Notes under the pieces: generated by a model
Told to the model about the DNA's origin: nothing
The model's database searches: none
The model's input: only the letters and a program-made list of their open reading frames with translations
In this document: in pieces, positions 42,544-51,478 of the stretch
Layout: each line of letters opens with the position of its first letter
How positions within the stretch are numbered: the stretch's first letter is position 1
Made by a program: the position numbers and the translations under genes
Assembly: GCA_942492935.1 (NCBI GenBank)
Contig: OW818654.1
Location: 3,844,001 to 3,908,000 of the forward strand
DNA length: 64,000 bases
Direction: 5' to 3'
From: JANJUO01 sp942492935
Lineage (GTDB): Bacteria; Bacteroidota; Ignavibacteria; Kapaibacteriales; UBA2268

Positions 42544-44337
42544 ATGAATAATGAGATGCATAGAAAAATATCGATAACTCAAAAATATTTTATTTACTTT
42601 CTCTGTGTGTTTCTTATATCAATTTTTATTGTTGGTTCTTACTCTTATTATGTTGCCAGAAATTCAATTTTAGAAAGAACATATAGACAATTAGAATCTG
42701 TAAGATTAGAAAAAGAAAAAAGTATTGAACGCTATTTTAATGATAGAATAAATGAACTTGAATTATTAGCAAATACTGGTATTCTAAAGGAATTATTTTT
42801 AGATGGTTTTAATCATAATTTTAAAAATAACAATCAATTTTCAGATATTTTAAAATTTGGTAGTAATTATCACCGTAATATAATTTTAGTTCAATCTCAA
42901 AAATTCGCCATAATTGAATCTAACTCAAAAACTTTAAATGTTTATTTTGATAGTTCATTAAGCAAAGTTCAAAGTTTGAATAAATTAATTCAAGAAGTTA
43001 AACTAAGTAAAAAAATATGCTTTCAAGATTATACTTTAAGTTTAGATGGTAATGTATCTTTTTTTGTTGGTTCACCAGTATTTGATGAGAAAGAGCAGAC
43101 AATTGGAATAATTATCATCGAACTTGATATTGATGAAATTAACAAAATTATGTATGAAAAAAAACGATTGAATAAAGGATTGGGTAAATCAGGTGAATCA
43201 TACATTGTTGGTAAAGATTTATTAATGAGAACTTCATCGCGATTTATTGAAAATTCAATTAATGTTCAAAAAGTAGAAACCGACGCTACAAAAAAAGCAT
43301 TAAAAAATCAAAGCAACCCGGCTGTAATCAAAGATTATCGTGATGTACTTGTTCTAAGTTCATATTCTTCATTTAATTTCAGGGGCTTGGAATGGATTAT
43401 TGTAGCAGAAATTGACAAAGAAGAAGCATTGCAACCTATTTACACTCTTAGGAATAGTATTATATTACTTTGTTTAATTGTATCAATTGTAATTTTTGGA
43501 TTTGTCTATCTTGGGAGTATTCGTATTATTACTCCAATTCTCGAATTAAAAGATGCTGCACTACAAATTAGTAAAGGGGATTATGAAATTAGATTAGTCT
43601 CAAAAACTAATGATGAAATGGGTGAACTTTTTAGTGCATTTAATGTAATGAGTGAACAGTTAGCTATTCAGTCTGAGCAGATAAATAAAGATAAATTGTT
43701 AAGAATTAGTGCAATGCTTGATGCAATTGAATTAGAAAGAAAGCGGCTTTCACGTGATTTGCATGATGGACTTGGTCAAATGCTTTTAGCCGTAAAAATC
43801 AAACTTGAACAATCGAAGAATGCTTCTGAAGAGAAAAAAAGTATATATTTAAATGATGCACTTGATTTATTAAAGCACTCAATCAATGAAATCAGAACTA
43901 TATCAAACAATTTGACACCTACTGTTCTTGAGATGTTTGGGCTTGAAGATGGGATAAAGAAACTATGCCGCGATTTACTTGATAATTCTGAAATCCAGTA
44001 TAATTTTAATTGTGAAAATCTTGATGTGCAGTCAATAAATTCAAAGCAACAAATCTATATTTTTAGGATTATTCAGGAAATAATTAATAATATCCAAAAA
44101 CATTCAAATGCTTCAGAAGCAGCAATTCATATTTCTAAAATTAATGATTTCATTAAAATTAATGCTTACGATAATGGAATTGGATTTGTGAGGGATTCAA
44201 ATATGAAAGGTAACGGTATTCACAATATTTACGAAAGAGTTGAATTACTTGGTGGAGAATGTTCAATTAATTCAATTCTAAAAAAAGGGACAGAAATTTA
44301 TATCACTATACCTATTAAACAGAATGAAGAAAATTAA
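42544..44337 (+). CDS. NarX-type sensor histidine kinase
   Basis: 597 residues from the ATG at 42544 (MNNEMHRK); an in-frame TTG three codons earlier is less likely. Membrane helix 1 near residue 20 and helix 2 near 310 enclose a Cache-type extracytoplasmic sensor (ISFFVGSPVFDEKEQ-like region). A HAMP domain (ELKDAALQISKGDYEIRLV) and a HisKA_3 box with the phospho-His in LSRDLHDGLGQML follow, then a HATPase (IIQEIINNIQKHSNASEA, GNGIHNIYERVELLGG). It phosphorylates the adjacent LuxR-type regulator, whose start overlaps by 14 bp. The Cache domain suggests sensing of a small external ligand. Confidence 0.94.
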   Translation: MNNEMHRKISITQKYFIYFLCVFLISIFIVGSYSYYVARNSILERTYRQLESVRLEKEKSIERYFNDRINELELLANTGILKELFLDGFNHNFKNNNQFSDILKFGSNYHRNIILVQSQKFAIIESNSKTLNVYFDSSLSKVQSLNKLIQEVKLSKKICFQDYTLSLDGNVSFFVGSPVFDEKEQTIGIIIIELDIDEINKIMYEKKRLNKGLGKSGESYIVGKDLLMRTSSRFIENSINVQKVETDATKKALKNQSNPAVIKDYRDVLVLSSYSSFNFRGLEWIIVAEIDKEEALQPIYTLRNSIILLCLIVSIVIFGFVYLGSIRIITPILELKDAALQISKGDYEIRLVSKTNDEMGELFSAFNVMSEQLAIQSEQINKDKLLRISAMLDAIELERKRLSRDLHDGLGQMLLAVKIKLEQSKNASEEKKSIYLNDALDLLKHSINEIRTISNNLTPTVLEMFGLEDGIKKLCRDLLDNSEIQYNFNCENLDVQSINSKQQIYIFRIIQEIINNIQKHSNASEAAIHISKINDFIKINAYDNGIGFVRDSNMKGNGIHNIYERVELLGGECSINSILKKGTEIYITIPIKQNEEN

Positions 44338-44977
44338 AATTATTTTGGCTGATGACCATAAGATATTTCTTGATGGAATTAATGCTTTGCTATCAGAATT
44401 TGAAAATATTGAAATTGTTGGAACGGCTACTTCAGGCGAGCAATTAATTTATATGTCCGACAGAATTGATGCAGATATTGTCATAACTGATATTTCAATG
44501 AAAAATATCAGTGGACTTGAAGCCACGAAAATTATTACAAATAAAAAACCTGAAATGAAGATTCTTATTCTCTCAATGCATACAAATGAGGAATTTGTTC
44601 TTAATGCAGTAAAGTCTGGTGCAAGTGGTTATTTACCAAAAGATACATCAATAGAAGAGCTTTCTGAAGCAATTAATACAATTTATGAAGGTGGGCAGTA
44701 TTTCAGTAAAAATATTTCTGATTTCTTCTTTAAAAATTATATTAATCGTTTCAAGAATGAACAAAATTTAGTAGAAAATGAAAAGCTCACATTAAGAGAA
44801 ATTGAAATTCTTAAGTTAGCTGCAACAGGATTGACAAATAAAGAAATAGGAGATAAACTATTTATTAGCGTAAAAACTGTAGATTCGCATAAAAATCATA
44901 TAATGCAAAAGTTGAAATTCAAAAATTCGGCTGAGCTTACTCTATTTGCAGTTAGAAACAAATTGATTGAATTGTAA
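44324..44977 (+). CDS. NarL/LuxR-family response regulator
   Basis: 217 residues. Receiver domain with phospho-acceptor Asp56 in VITDISMKN, acidic pair ADDHK at 10-11, and the conserved Lys in GYLPKDTS. A LuxR-type helix-turn-helix follows (LTLREIEILKLAATGLTNKE, then SVKTVDSHKNHIMQKL). Overlaps the kinase gene by 14 bp, so the two are cotranslated. It should control transcription on phosphorylation by its partner; the divergent DUF438/hemerythrin operon is an obvious possible target. Confidence 0.96.
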   Translation: MKKIKIILADDHKIFLDGINALLSEFENIEIVGTATSGEQLIYMSDRIDADIVITDISMKNISGLEATKIITNKKPEMKILILSMHTNEEFVLNAVKSGASGYLPKDTSIEELSEAINTIYEGGQYFSKNISDFFFKNYINRFKNEQNLVENEKLTLREIEILKLAATGLTNKEIGDKLFISVKTVDSHKNHIMQKLKFKNSAELTLFAVRNKLIEL

Positions 44978-44990
44978 TTACTTAGTCGCC

Positions 44991-45090
44991 AATTGAAAAA
45001 ATCACGTGCAAATTACAACTGGCTATTTAATAAAAAGTCAGATGATTGATGGTTAACAGTTTGTTGCTCAAGTAATATTGAAATGATATT
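44991..45090. repeat. Direct repeat flanking the two-component genes, right copy
   Basis: Begins with CGCCAATTGAAAAAATCACG 14 bp after the regulator's stop and matches 42328-42422. The first 40 bp also relate to the 102-bp hairpin repeat family end (AGTCGCC...TTTGCAC read in the opposite sense). Confidence 0.8.
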
Positions 45091-45207
45091 TCACGTGACT
45101 AAAGAGACTGTGTAAAAAGTTGAACTTATCAAAGCATACGTGGGCGTCTGCTCTACTAAATCATTGATTTATATGGTATTTCAATCGCCTCGTCTGACAC
45201 AAAACTA

Positions 45208-46719
45208 TCATAAATTGTCTTTTAACACACCCTCTAAAGTCAAGTGTTGATTAATTACAAATAAATTACCCATACCGCATATCATTCGAACATCAAAAAT
45301 TTTTTTTATTCTAATCATATCCTCAATTTTTTCTATTCCCATCATTAATTCAAAATATTGCTTTTTTATTTTCCCAATACCATGTTCGGCAGATACACTT
45401 CCTTTTAGTTCTAATGTTTTAGATATAATTTTATCGTAAATCAACAATGAATTTTCGAAATCTGTTTCATTTTTAGGAAAAAAATTACAATGTAGATGAC
45501 AATCGCCAATGTGTCCAAATATAATATAATCAATTTTTGAACTATTTGTTATATTGATTAAAAAATCAAAAAAAGTATTAAATAATTCTACAGGAACAGC
45601 GGTATCTGTTCCAATTTTTCTAAACTTAGTTTTTGAAATAATTTCATTTACTGCCAATGGTAGAGAATGACGTATTTTATTTAGATTGCTATGCTCTTTA
45701 TCTGTTGTTGCGATTATAGTGTCATCTGCCAAATTTGTGTATTGATTTATCTTTTTATAAATTAAATCAAGCAAATATTCTTCCTGATGCTTTTCATATT
45801 CCTGTTCAAACCAAATACCACAAATCGCATTTTCAGGAATTACAACTCCTTGAGATTTTATTAGCTCAAGTGAATTTGTATCAAAAAACTCAATCAATCT
45901 GAAAGAAAAGAATTTTTGCTTGTTAGATTTGAAATTTTGCTTACTTTCTAAACGAACATCATTTACAAAATTATTCATAGCTGAATAATTCTCGAAAAAT
46001 ACAAAGCCACCAAGCAATTCATCAGATTTTGCTAATAATTTCAATTTGGCAGAATAAACAACGCCAAGTGTTCCCTCATTCCCTATAAATAAATCAATCA
46101 ATTCCATATTGTTCATTAAATAATATCCCGTTGCATTTTTAGTTTTTGGATAATCGAATTCAGGAATATCAAATTGATAAATTGTTCCTTCTTTTGAAAT
46201 GACTTTGTACAATTTTCCAATTGATTTATCAGCTCTTGATAGGATTAATTCTTCGCCATTTGGAAGTATAATATTTAATTCTTGAATAAAATTTCTTGTC
46301 GAGCCATACTTGAATGAGCGTGAACCGGAAGCGTTATTGGCAATGTTTCCGCCAATTGAGCTATTGGATTCTGTTGGATTAGGCGGATAAAATAATTCTT
46401 TATCAGATAAGAACTCATTAATTTCATTTAATGTAATTCCAGATTCAACGGTAATTGTTTTATTTTTCTCATCAAATTCAATAATATTACATAGTTTTTC
46501 AGTAGAAATAATAACACCTGATTGAGCAACTCTACCACCAGTTGTTCCAGTTCCTGCTCCAGATAAAGTAAAATTAATATTCTTATTGTAGCATTGACCG
46601 ATAATTTCCTTCAATTCGTATTTACTTTGAGGTATATATAATGCATCAGCATTACCTTTTAAATTGCTCGCATCTGTAAGATATGAAATAAATTCATCAG
46701 AATCTGTTTTTATTATCAT
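45208..46719 (-). CDS. FAD-linked oxidase, GlcD/D-lactate dehydrogenase type
   Basis: 503 residues, no signal. An FAD_binding_4 domain shows NFTLSGAGTGTTGGRV, the PPNPTESNSSIGGNIANNAS loop and GNEGTLGVVYSAKLKL. A C-terminal FAD-oxidase domain ends with the substrate-site segment IIFGHIGDCHLHCNFFP (paired His) and SAEHGIGKIKKQYF. It oxidises a 2-hydroxy acid such as D-lactate or glycolate and reduces a quinone or electron-transfer protein. No partner Fe-S subunit lies next to it, so it probably acts alone. Divergent from the OmpA gene across 105 bp. Confidence 0.93.
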   Translation of the reverse strand: MIIKTDSDEFISYLTDASNLKGNADALYIPQSKYELKEIIGQCYNKNINFTLSGAGTGTTGGRVAQSGVIISTEKLCNIIEFDEKNKTITVESGITLNEINEFLSDKELFYPPNPTESNSSIGGNIANNASGSRSFKYGSTRNFIQELNIILPNGEELILSRADKSIGKLYKVISKEGTIYQFDIPEFDYPKTKNATGYYLMNNMELIDLFIGNEGTLGVVYSAKLKLLAKSDELLGGFVFFENYSAMNNFVNDVRLESKQNFKSNKQKFFSFRLIEFFDTNSLELIKSQGVVIPENAICGIWFEQEYEKHQEEYLLDLIYKKINQYTNLADDTIIATTDKEHSNLNKIRHSLPLAVNEIISKTKFRKIGTDTAVPVELFNTFFDFLINITNSSKIDYIIFGHIGDCHLHCNFFPKNETDFENSLLIYDKIISKTLELKGSVSAEHGIGKIKKQYFELMMGIEKIEDMIRIKKIFDVRMICGMGNLFVINQHLTLEGVLKDNL

Positions 46720-46824
46720 TTTTTATCAAAAAATATAATTCATTAATTTATCAATATATTTTTTTTTCGTAATTTAATACTTTGTATTAAGTAAATTTAA
46801 AAAAATATTTGAAATTGGTTAACT

Positions 46825-48768
46825 ATGAAATTTTATAAAATACTATCATTGATATTTATTTTAATCATATCCAATAAAATTGAGATTTTTTCTCAAAATA
46901 GTTTTGTTGAATATGAGACTTTTGCAATTCATCCAAAATTAGGATTACTCTTTAATCAATATACATCAGAATTTAAACAGTTTGAAAATTCAGTTGATTG
47001 TGGATTATTCAAAGAAGGAAGCGGAAGAGGTTGGCTTGAAGGTATTGCAATAGAGTATCTAATTGCTGAAGATTCTTATTTAAGTTTTCAATTTTCTTTA
47101 TCTGATAGAAGTGGAACATTAACATTACCAAATTACTTTCCTTCAAGAAATATGCAAACTGGCAAAGTTGACACAGTTCATACTTCAAATGAACTCGAAA
47201 CAAGTTTATCTTATTTGGAGCTACAGCCCGATATTAGATTTGTTCTATTAGATAAATTAATTAATGGACCATTAAGAGCTATTGCTGGATTCAGATTTGG
47301 ATTTCCATTGCAAAATAAATTTAAGCAATCTGAAAAAATTGTATCTCCATCAAATGCTGTTTTTATAAGCCCTGGTGGAATTAGAACACAGGACAGAGTT
47401 ATTGCAACTGGTACTATTTCTGATATTAATTCTGTTACTTACGGTATAAGTGTTGGTTTAGAAAATCTATTGCATGTTGGCAAAAAATTTTTCTTATCTC
47501 AAGCATTGATTTTCGATTATAATTTTAACGATATTGCTAAAAATGTTAGCTGGAATACTTATGCTTTAAGATTAGAACTCGGTTTAAGATTTTCGATTGT
47601 TAATCCACCAAAACCTGTTATTGAACCGGAACCTGAGCCAGAACCTGAGCCAGTAAAGGAAATTATTCCAGAACCAGTTCTTGTGCCTGTTTTAACGCAT
47701 AATTTGGTACAATCAGATAACTTGAGAATAGAAACTGGAAATGAATTACTTGCAACTATTCCGTTAGTAAATTCTGTTTTCTTTGACAAAAATTCAGCAG
47801 TTATTCCTGATTTTTATTATACAAACAATAAAACAACAGATTATTTCTCGGGTAATCCTGTAGAAAAACACAGCTATTTACTACCTCGTATTGCTGAAAT
47901 TGTTAAGAAGAATTCAAAAGCAAAAATCGAGCTTGAATCATCAACTTCTGGAGCTACTGTTGAACCCGAAGGAATTACATTATCTAAATCAAGAGCTGAA
48001 GCTGTTAAAAATTCATTAATTAAACTTGGGATTGACGAGAAATTGATTACAATAAATTCTAAATTAACTCCAAGATTTCCTTCTAACCAAGATTTCAAAG
48101 AAGGAATTGAAGAAAATCAAAGAGTTGATATTATAGTGAAAAATGCACCTGTTCAGGAATATGTCGACTTGCAAAAATATGCAAATATAAATGGCTTTAT
48201 AGAAGTAAATGTTGATTATAAAGACTTAAAAGCTCACTCAAATATTATTATTCAGAATAATTTAACTAAGCAAGATATAGCGGTTACAAAACCCGGCAAT
48301 TATTCAATTAAAGTCGATGAAAGAATTGATTTGAATAAATCACCTTTTGAGTTGAAAACTAATGTAAAATCCGATGAATTGCAAGACACAAAAGTTAAGT
48401 TAATTGATTTGAATAAATTAGAAAAAACTGTAATTGATTTTAATTTGGATAATTTTCAAGCAATTTTAACATTCAATTACAATAGTAGTGAATTGAGTGA
48501 TGATAATAAAGGATTACTGAAGCAATTATCTGAAAAATTACCTATAGATGCAACTATTATTATTCTTGGTAGTGCCGATTTACTTGGTACTACTGATAGA
48601 AATGCCCAATTAGAAAATGAAAGAGCGGACAATACACGAAAATATTTGCAATCAGTAGCACCAAATAAATTTAAATTTGAGACTGGAAGAAGTACAGAAA
48701 AATTTGAAGAAACTACTCCACAAGGTAGATTCTTGAATCGTTCAATTAAAATTAAAGTTAAAAAATAA
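46825..48768 (+). CDS. OmpA-family protein with barrel and two OmpA-like domains
   Basis: 647 residues. A signal peptide (1-23) precedes an N-terminal beta-barrel-like half (to about residue 255, ending LRLELGLRFSIV). A Pro-Glu hinge follows (VIEPEPEPEPEPV), then two OmpA-like modules: one near residues 350-440 (ITLSKSRAEAVKNSLIKLGI, EENQRVDIIV) and one at the C-terminus (ILGSADLLGTTDRNAQLENE, RFLNRSIKIKV). Both lack the exact GHTD motif, so peptidoglycan binding may be weakened. The next gene follows 15 bp later. Confidence 0.88.
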   Translation: MKFYKILSLIFILIISNKIEIFSQNSFVEYETFAIHPKLGLLFNQYTSEFKQFENSVDCGLFKEGSGRGWLEGIAIEYLIAEDSYLSFQFSLSDRSGTLTLPNYFPSRNMQTGKVDTVHTSNELETSLSYLELQPDIRFVLLDKLINGPLRAIAGFRFGFPLQNKFKQSEKIVSPSNAVFISPGGIRTQDRVIATGTISDINSVTYGISVGLENLLHVGKKFFLSQALIFDYNFNDIAKNVSWNTYALRLELGLRFSIVNPPKPVIEPEPEPEPEPVKEIIPEPVLVPVLTHNLVQSDNLRIETGNELLATIPLVNSVFFDKNSAVIPDFYYTNNKTTDYFSGNPVEKHSYLLPRIAEIVKKNSKAKIELESSTSGATVEPEGITLSKSRAEAVKNSLIKLGIDEKLITINSKLTPRFPSNQDFKEGIEENQRVDIIVKNAPVQEYVDLQKYANINGFIEVNVDYKDLKAHSNIIIQNNLTKQDIAVTKPGNYSIKVDERIDLNKSPFELKTNVKSDELQDTKVKLIDLNKLEKTVIDFNLDNFQAILTFNYNSSELSDDNKGLLKQLSEKLPIDATIIILGSADLLGTTDRNAQLENERADNTRKYLQSVAPNKFKFETGRSTEKFEETTPQGRFLNRSIKIKVKK

Positions 48769-48783
48769 TTTTTAAGGAAATTT

Positions 48784-50742
48784 GTGAATTTGAAAATTAC
48801 AAACAGTATTATTACAACTCTAAAACTGTATTTATTGTCTGTAATTTCATTTGGTATATTTAGAATTATACTAATTTTAACAAACTTCAATAAGATATTT
48901 GAAGCTGATGGCTCATTTGATTTATCGAATTTAATTCAATCATTAATTATTGGAATTAGATTTGATATTGTAATTAGTGGTTATTTGCTGATTTTACCTT
49001 TTTTTATTTTAACTATACTTGAATTGTTTAATTTAAAGAATAAACTTGCTGAAAAATCAATTTTTTATTTTATATTGATTGTATATCTTTTTGCATTTCT
49101 AATTTGTGCTGCCGATATTCCATATTTCAATTATTTCTTTACAAGGTTTAATATTGGTGCTTTTCAATGGGCTGAAAGTCCCATTTTTGTAATTAAAATG
49201 ATAATTCAAGAGCCGACTTATTATCTTATCGCTATACCATTTATTGCAATTTATTATTTGTTTTTTCGATTTTTAAAAATAATTTTTTCAATTCATTCAG
49301 AATCAAATAAAGTAAATTCAAATATTTTTTATAGAATATTAATTTCAATAATTGCATTACTCCTGATTATTCTTGGAATAAGAGGAAGAATTGAAGCAAA
49401 ATCTCCAATCAGAATAGGCACAGCGTATTTCTCTAATAATTCATTCTTAAATATGGCTGGATTAAATCCTGTATTTGTATTAATACGAAGCTATTACGAT
49501 AGTCGAAAAGCTGAAAATCAAGAACTTAAATTAATGGATAATAATGAAGCGATTGAAAATGTCAAAAGATATTTGAATATAAATGAATTTATTTCAGATT
49601 ATCCGATTGCTCGATTTATTAATCCAGATACAATTTCTTCAAAAAAATTCAATGTTGTAGTAGTAATTATGGAGAGTATGAGTGCAGGAAAAATGAATTA
49701 TTTTTGTAATGAAAACAATTTAACTCCATTTTTAGATAGTATTGCATATCAAGGTATTTTTTTTGATAATATTTATACTGCGGGAATTCATACTTATAAT
49801 GGCATTTACAGCACACTATTTTCATATCCTGCTCTTTATCATCAACATTCGATGGAAGACTCGAAAATGGAAAAATATAATGGTCTATCACATACTTTGA
49901 AAAACCACAATTATCAAACAAGTTTCTTTACAACTCATGATGGACAATTTGACAATGTTGAAGGATTTATGTTGTATAATTTTTACGATAAAGTATATTC
50001 ACAAAAAGATTATCCATCGAACAAAATATTAAGCACTCTCGGTGTACCTGACGATTACTTATTTGACTTTGTAATTGATGAAATTGATAAAGCAAACCAA
50101 AATAAACAACCTTTTTTTATATCAATTATGACAGCAAGCGACCATGGTCCCTACATTATTCCACATTATTTTAAACCAAAGTCTTCAGAAATTAGAAAAC
50201 AAATTGTTGAGTACGCAGATTGGTCTATAAGTAAGTTTATAAAAAACTCATCAAAAAAAGAATGGTTTGAAAATACAATATTTGTTTTTGTAGCTGACCA
50301 CGGTAGTTTGATTGAACCATTAGTTTATGATATGCCATTAAATTATCATCATACTCCATTGATTATTTACGCACCTAAATTATTTTCTGGAAATAATATA
50401 ATCCATAAGATTGGTGGACAAATTGATATATATCCAACAATTATGGGTTTATTGAATTTACCATATATAAATAATTCATTTGGCATCGACTTGCTTAAGG
50501 AAAGTAGAGAATTTATTTATTTTTCGGCAGACGATAAACTTGCAGTATTAAATGAAGAATTTTATTTGATTTTGAATAAACAAAATAAAGATGCTCTCTA
50601 TAAATATAGAAATTCTGATATAAAGAATTATATCGAACAATTCCCTGAAATCGCTGCTGAAATGAAAAAATATGCTTATTCTAATCTCCAAACTGCTCAA
50701 TATATTTTAAAAAACAAGAAATCGTTTTATGAAAATAAGTGA
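48784..50742 (+). CDS. LTA-synthase-like sulfatase-family membrane protein
   Basis: 652 residues, starting with GTG (SD AAGGAA 9 bases upstream). Five membrane helices fill the first 215 residues. The catalytic sulfatase/phosphoglycerol transferase domain follows: VVVIMESMSAGKMNYF (metal Glu), GIHTYNGIYSTLFSYPALYH (nucleophilic Thr), SDHGPYI and FVADHGSLIEP (metal Asp-His). Such enzymes in Gram-negatives transfer phosphoglycerol or phosphoethanolamine to glycans or lipids at the outer face of the inner membrane. It follows the OmpA gene by 15 bp in a likely operon for envelope build-up. Confidence 0.93.
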   Translation: MNLKITNSIITTLKLYLLSVISFGIFRIILILTNFNKIFEADGSFDLSNLIQSLIIGIRFDIVISGYLLILPFFILTILELFNLKNKLAEKSIFYFILIVYLFAFLICAADIPYFNYFFTRFNIGAFQWAESPIFVIKMIIQEPTYYLIAIPFIAIYYLFFRFLKIIFSIHSESNKVNSNIFYRILISIIALLLIILGIRGRIEAKSPIRIGTAYFSNNSFLNMAGLNPVFVLIRSYYDSRKAENQELKLMDNNEAIENVKRYLNINEFISDYPIARFINPDTISSKKFNVVVVIMESMSAGKMNYFCNENNLTPFLDSIAYQGIFFDNIYTAGIHTYNGIYSTLFSYPALYHQHSMEDSKMEKYNGLSHTLKNHNYQTSFFTTHDGQFDNVEGFMLYNFYDKVYSQKDYPSNKILSTLGVPDDYLFDFVIDEIDKANQNKQPFFISIMTASDHGPYIIPHYFKPKSSEIRKQIVEYADWSISKFIKNSSKKEWFENTIFVFVADHGSLIEPLVYDMPLNYHHTPLIIYAPKLFSGNNIIHKIGGQIDIYPTIMGLLNLPYINNSFGIDLLKESREFIYFSADDKLAVLNEEFYLILNKQNKDALYKYRNSDIKNYIEQFPEIAAEMKKYAYSNLQTAQYILKNKKSFYENK

Positions 50743-50779
50743 AATTTTTCAAATAACAATATGGGCAGTATTAACCTAA

Positions 50780-50909
50780 AGACTGTCCTATAAGTTGTAT
50801 ATTAGATAATTTTTCAATTTTAATATTGAGAAATATCTTTATATTTCAATCACTTAGATACAAACAGATTCTGAAACAAGTTACCAGTGACACCTTTTGA
50901 GACAGTCCC
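50780..50909. mobile_element. 130-bp MITE-like element, second copy
   Basis: Ends AAGACTGTCCTATAAGTTG and CACCTTTTGAGACAGTCC form an imperfect inverted repeat related to the ends of 40210-40340, and the length is almost equal. It contains AGATTCTGAAACAAGTT, the complement of a string found in the other element. Confidence 0.55.
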
Positions 50910-51056
50910 AATTAACTTCGGATGAAGGAAATCCTCCTTAATCCCCCTTTAATAAAGGGGGAAAGGGGGATTTGAATTAATTCTACATTGAGGGTTCTGA
51001 AACAATCTACAAATGACTACAATTTTTTATAATGGTGTCATTTTGTATATTTTTTA
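50893..51056 (+). repeat. Long inverted repeat, left arm
   Basis: Pairs with 60131-60294 in opposite orientation over about 164 bp at roughly 90% identity; a core from about 50919 to 50987 (GATGAAGGAAATCCTCC and beyond) looks identical. It includes the small hairpin CCCCCTTTAATAAAGGGGG. Confidence 0.92.
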
Positions 51057-51206
51057 AATATATTTTTCCCATTCTTCAGAATGACACCTTATGAAATTGT
51101 CTCAAAAATGAATATATATATACTTCATCAACAGACTGTTGGCAGACAAACATCGGATGTTTTAATGAATTGTTAGCTATAATAATGAAGTGATTTTTTC
51201 ATTTTG

Positions 51207-51310
51207 GTATTCTTATCTAACTTGTCATTAAACCTTCCGAAGGTTCAAAACCTTCCGAAGGTTGTTAACAAAGTTAGTTTTAGTTTGCACGTGATTTCAT
51301 CATTTTGGTA
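51207..51310. repeat. Third copy of the 102-bp hairpin repeat
   Basis: Contains CCTTCCGAAGG, TTCAAAA, CCTTCCGAAGG flanked by TCTTATCTAACTTGTCA and CAAAGTTAG, ending TCATTTTGGTACT. The family member at 12580-12785 has the same order. Confidence 0.85.
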
Positions 51311-51478
51311 CTGAGTTGTTACAGTGCAAGATAAATTTCCTTCTTTTGTTTCGCTTGCCAATAAAATTCTAATAATACTTGTCGCATAAATTTTAGTTAT
51401 GTTTCATATTCAAATGAAATTTCTTTTGATTAAACTCGTTTTAATGTAATTGATAAGTAAAATTATTTAAGAAGAATT

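Larger units (their letters stand above)
50743..51478. other. Repeat-rich intergenic region
   Basis: 736 bp without a gene. It holds a 130-bp MITE-like element (50780-50909), the left arm of a long inverted repeat (50893-51056) and a hairpin repeat copy (51207-51310). The last 150 bp must hold the promoter of the winged-helix membrane protein. Confidence 0.7.
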
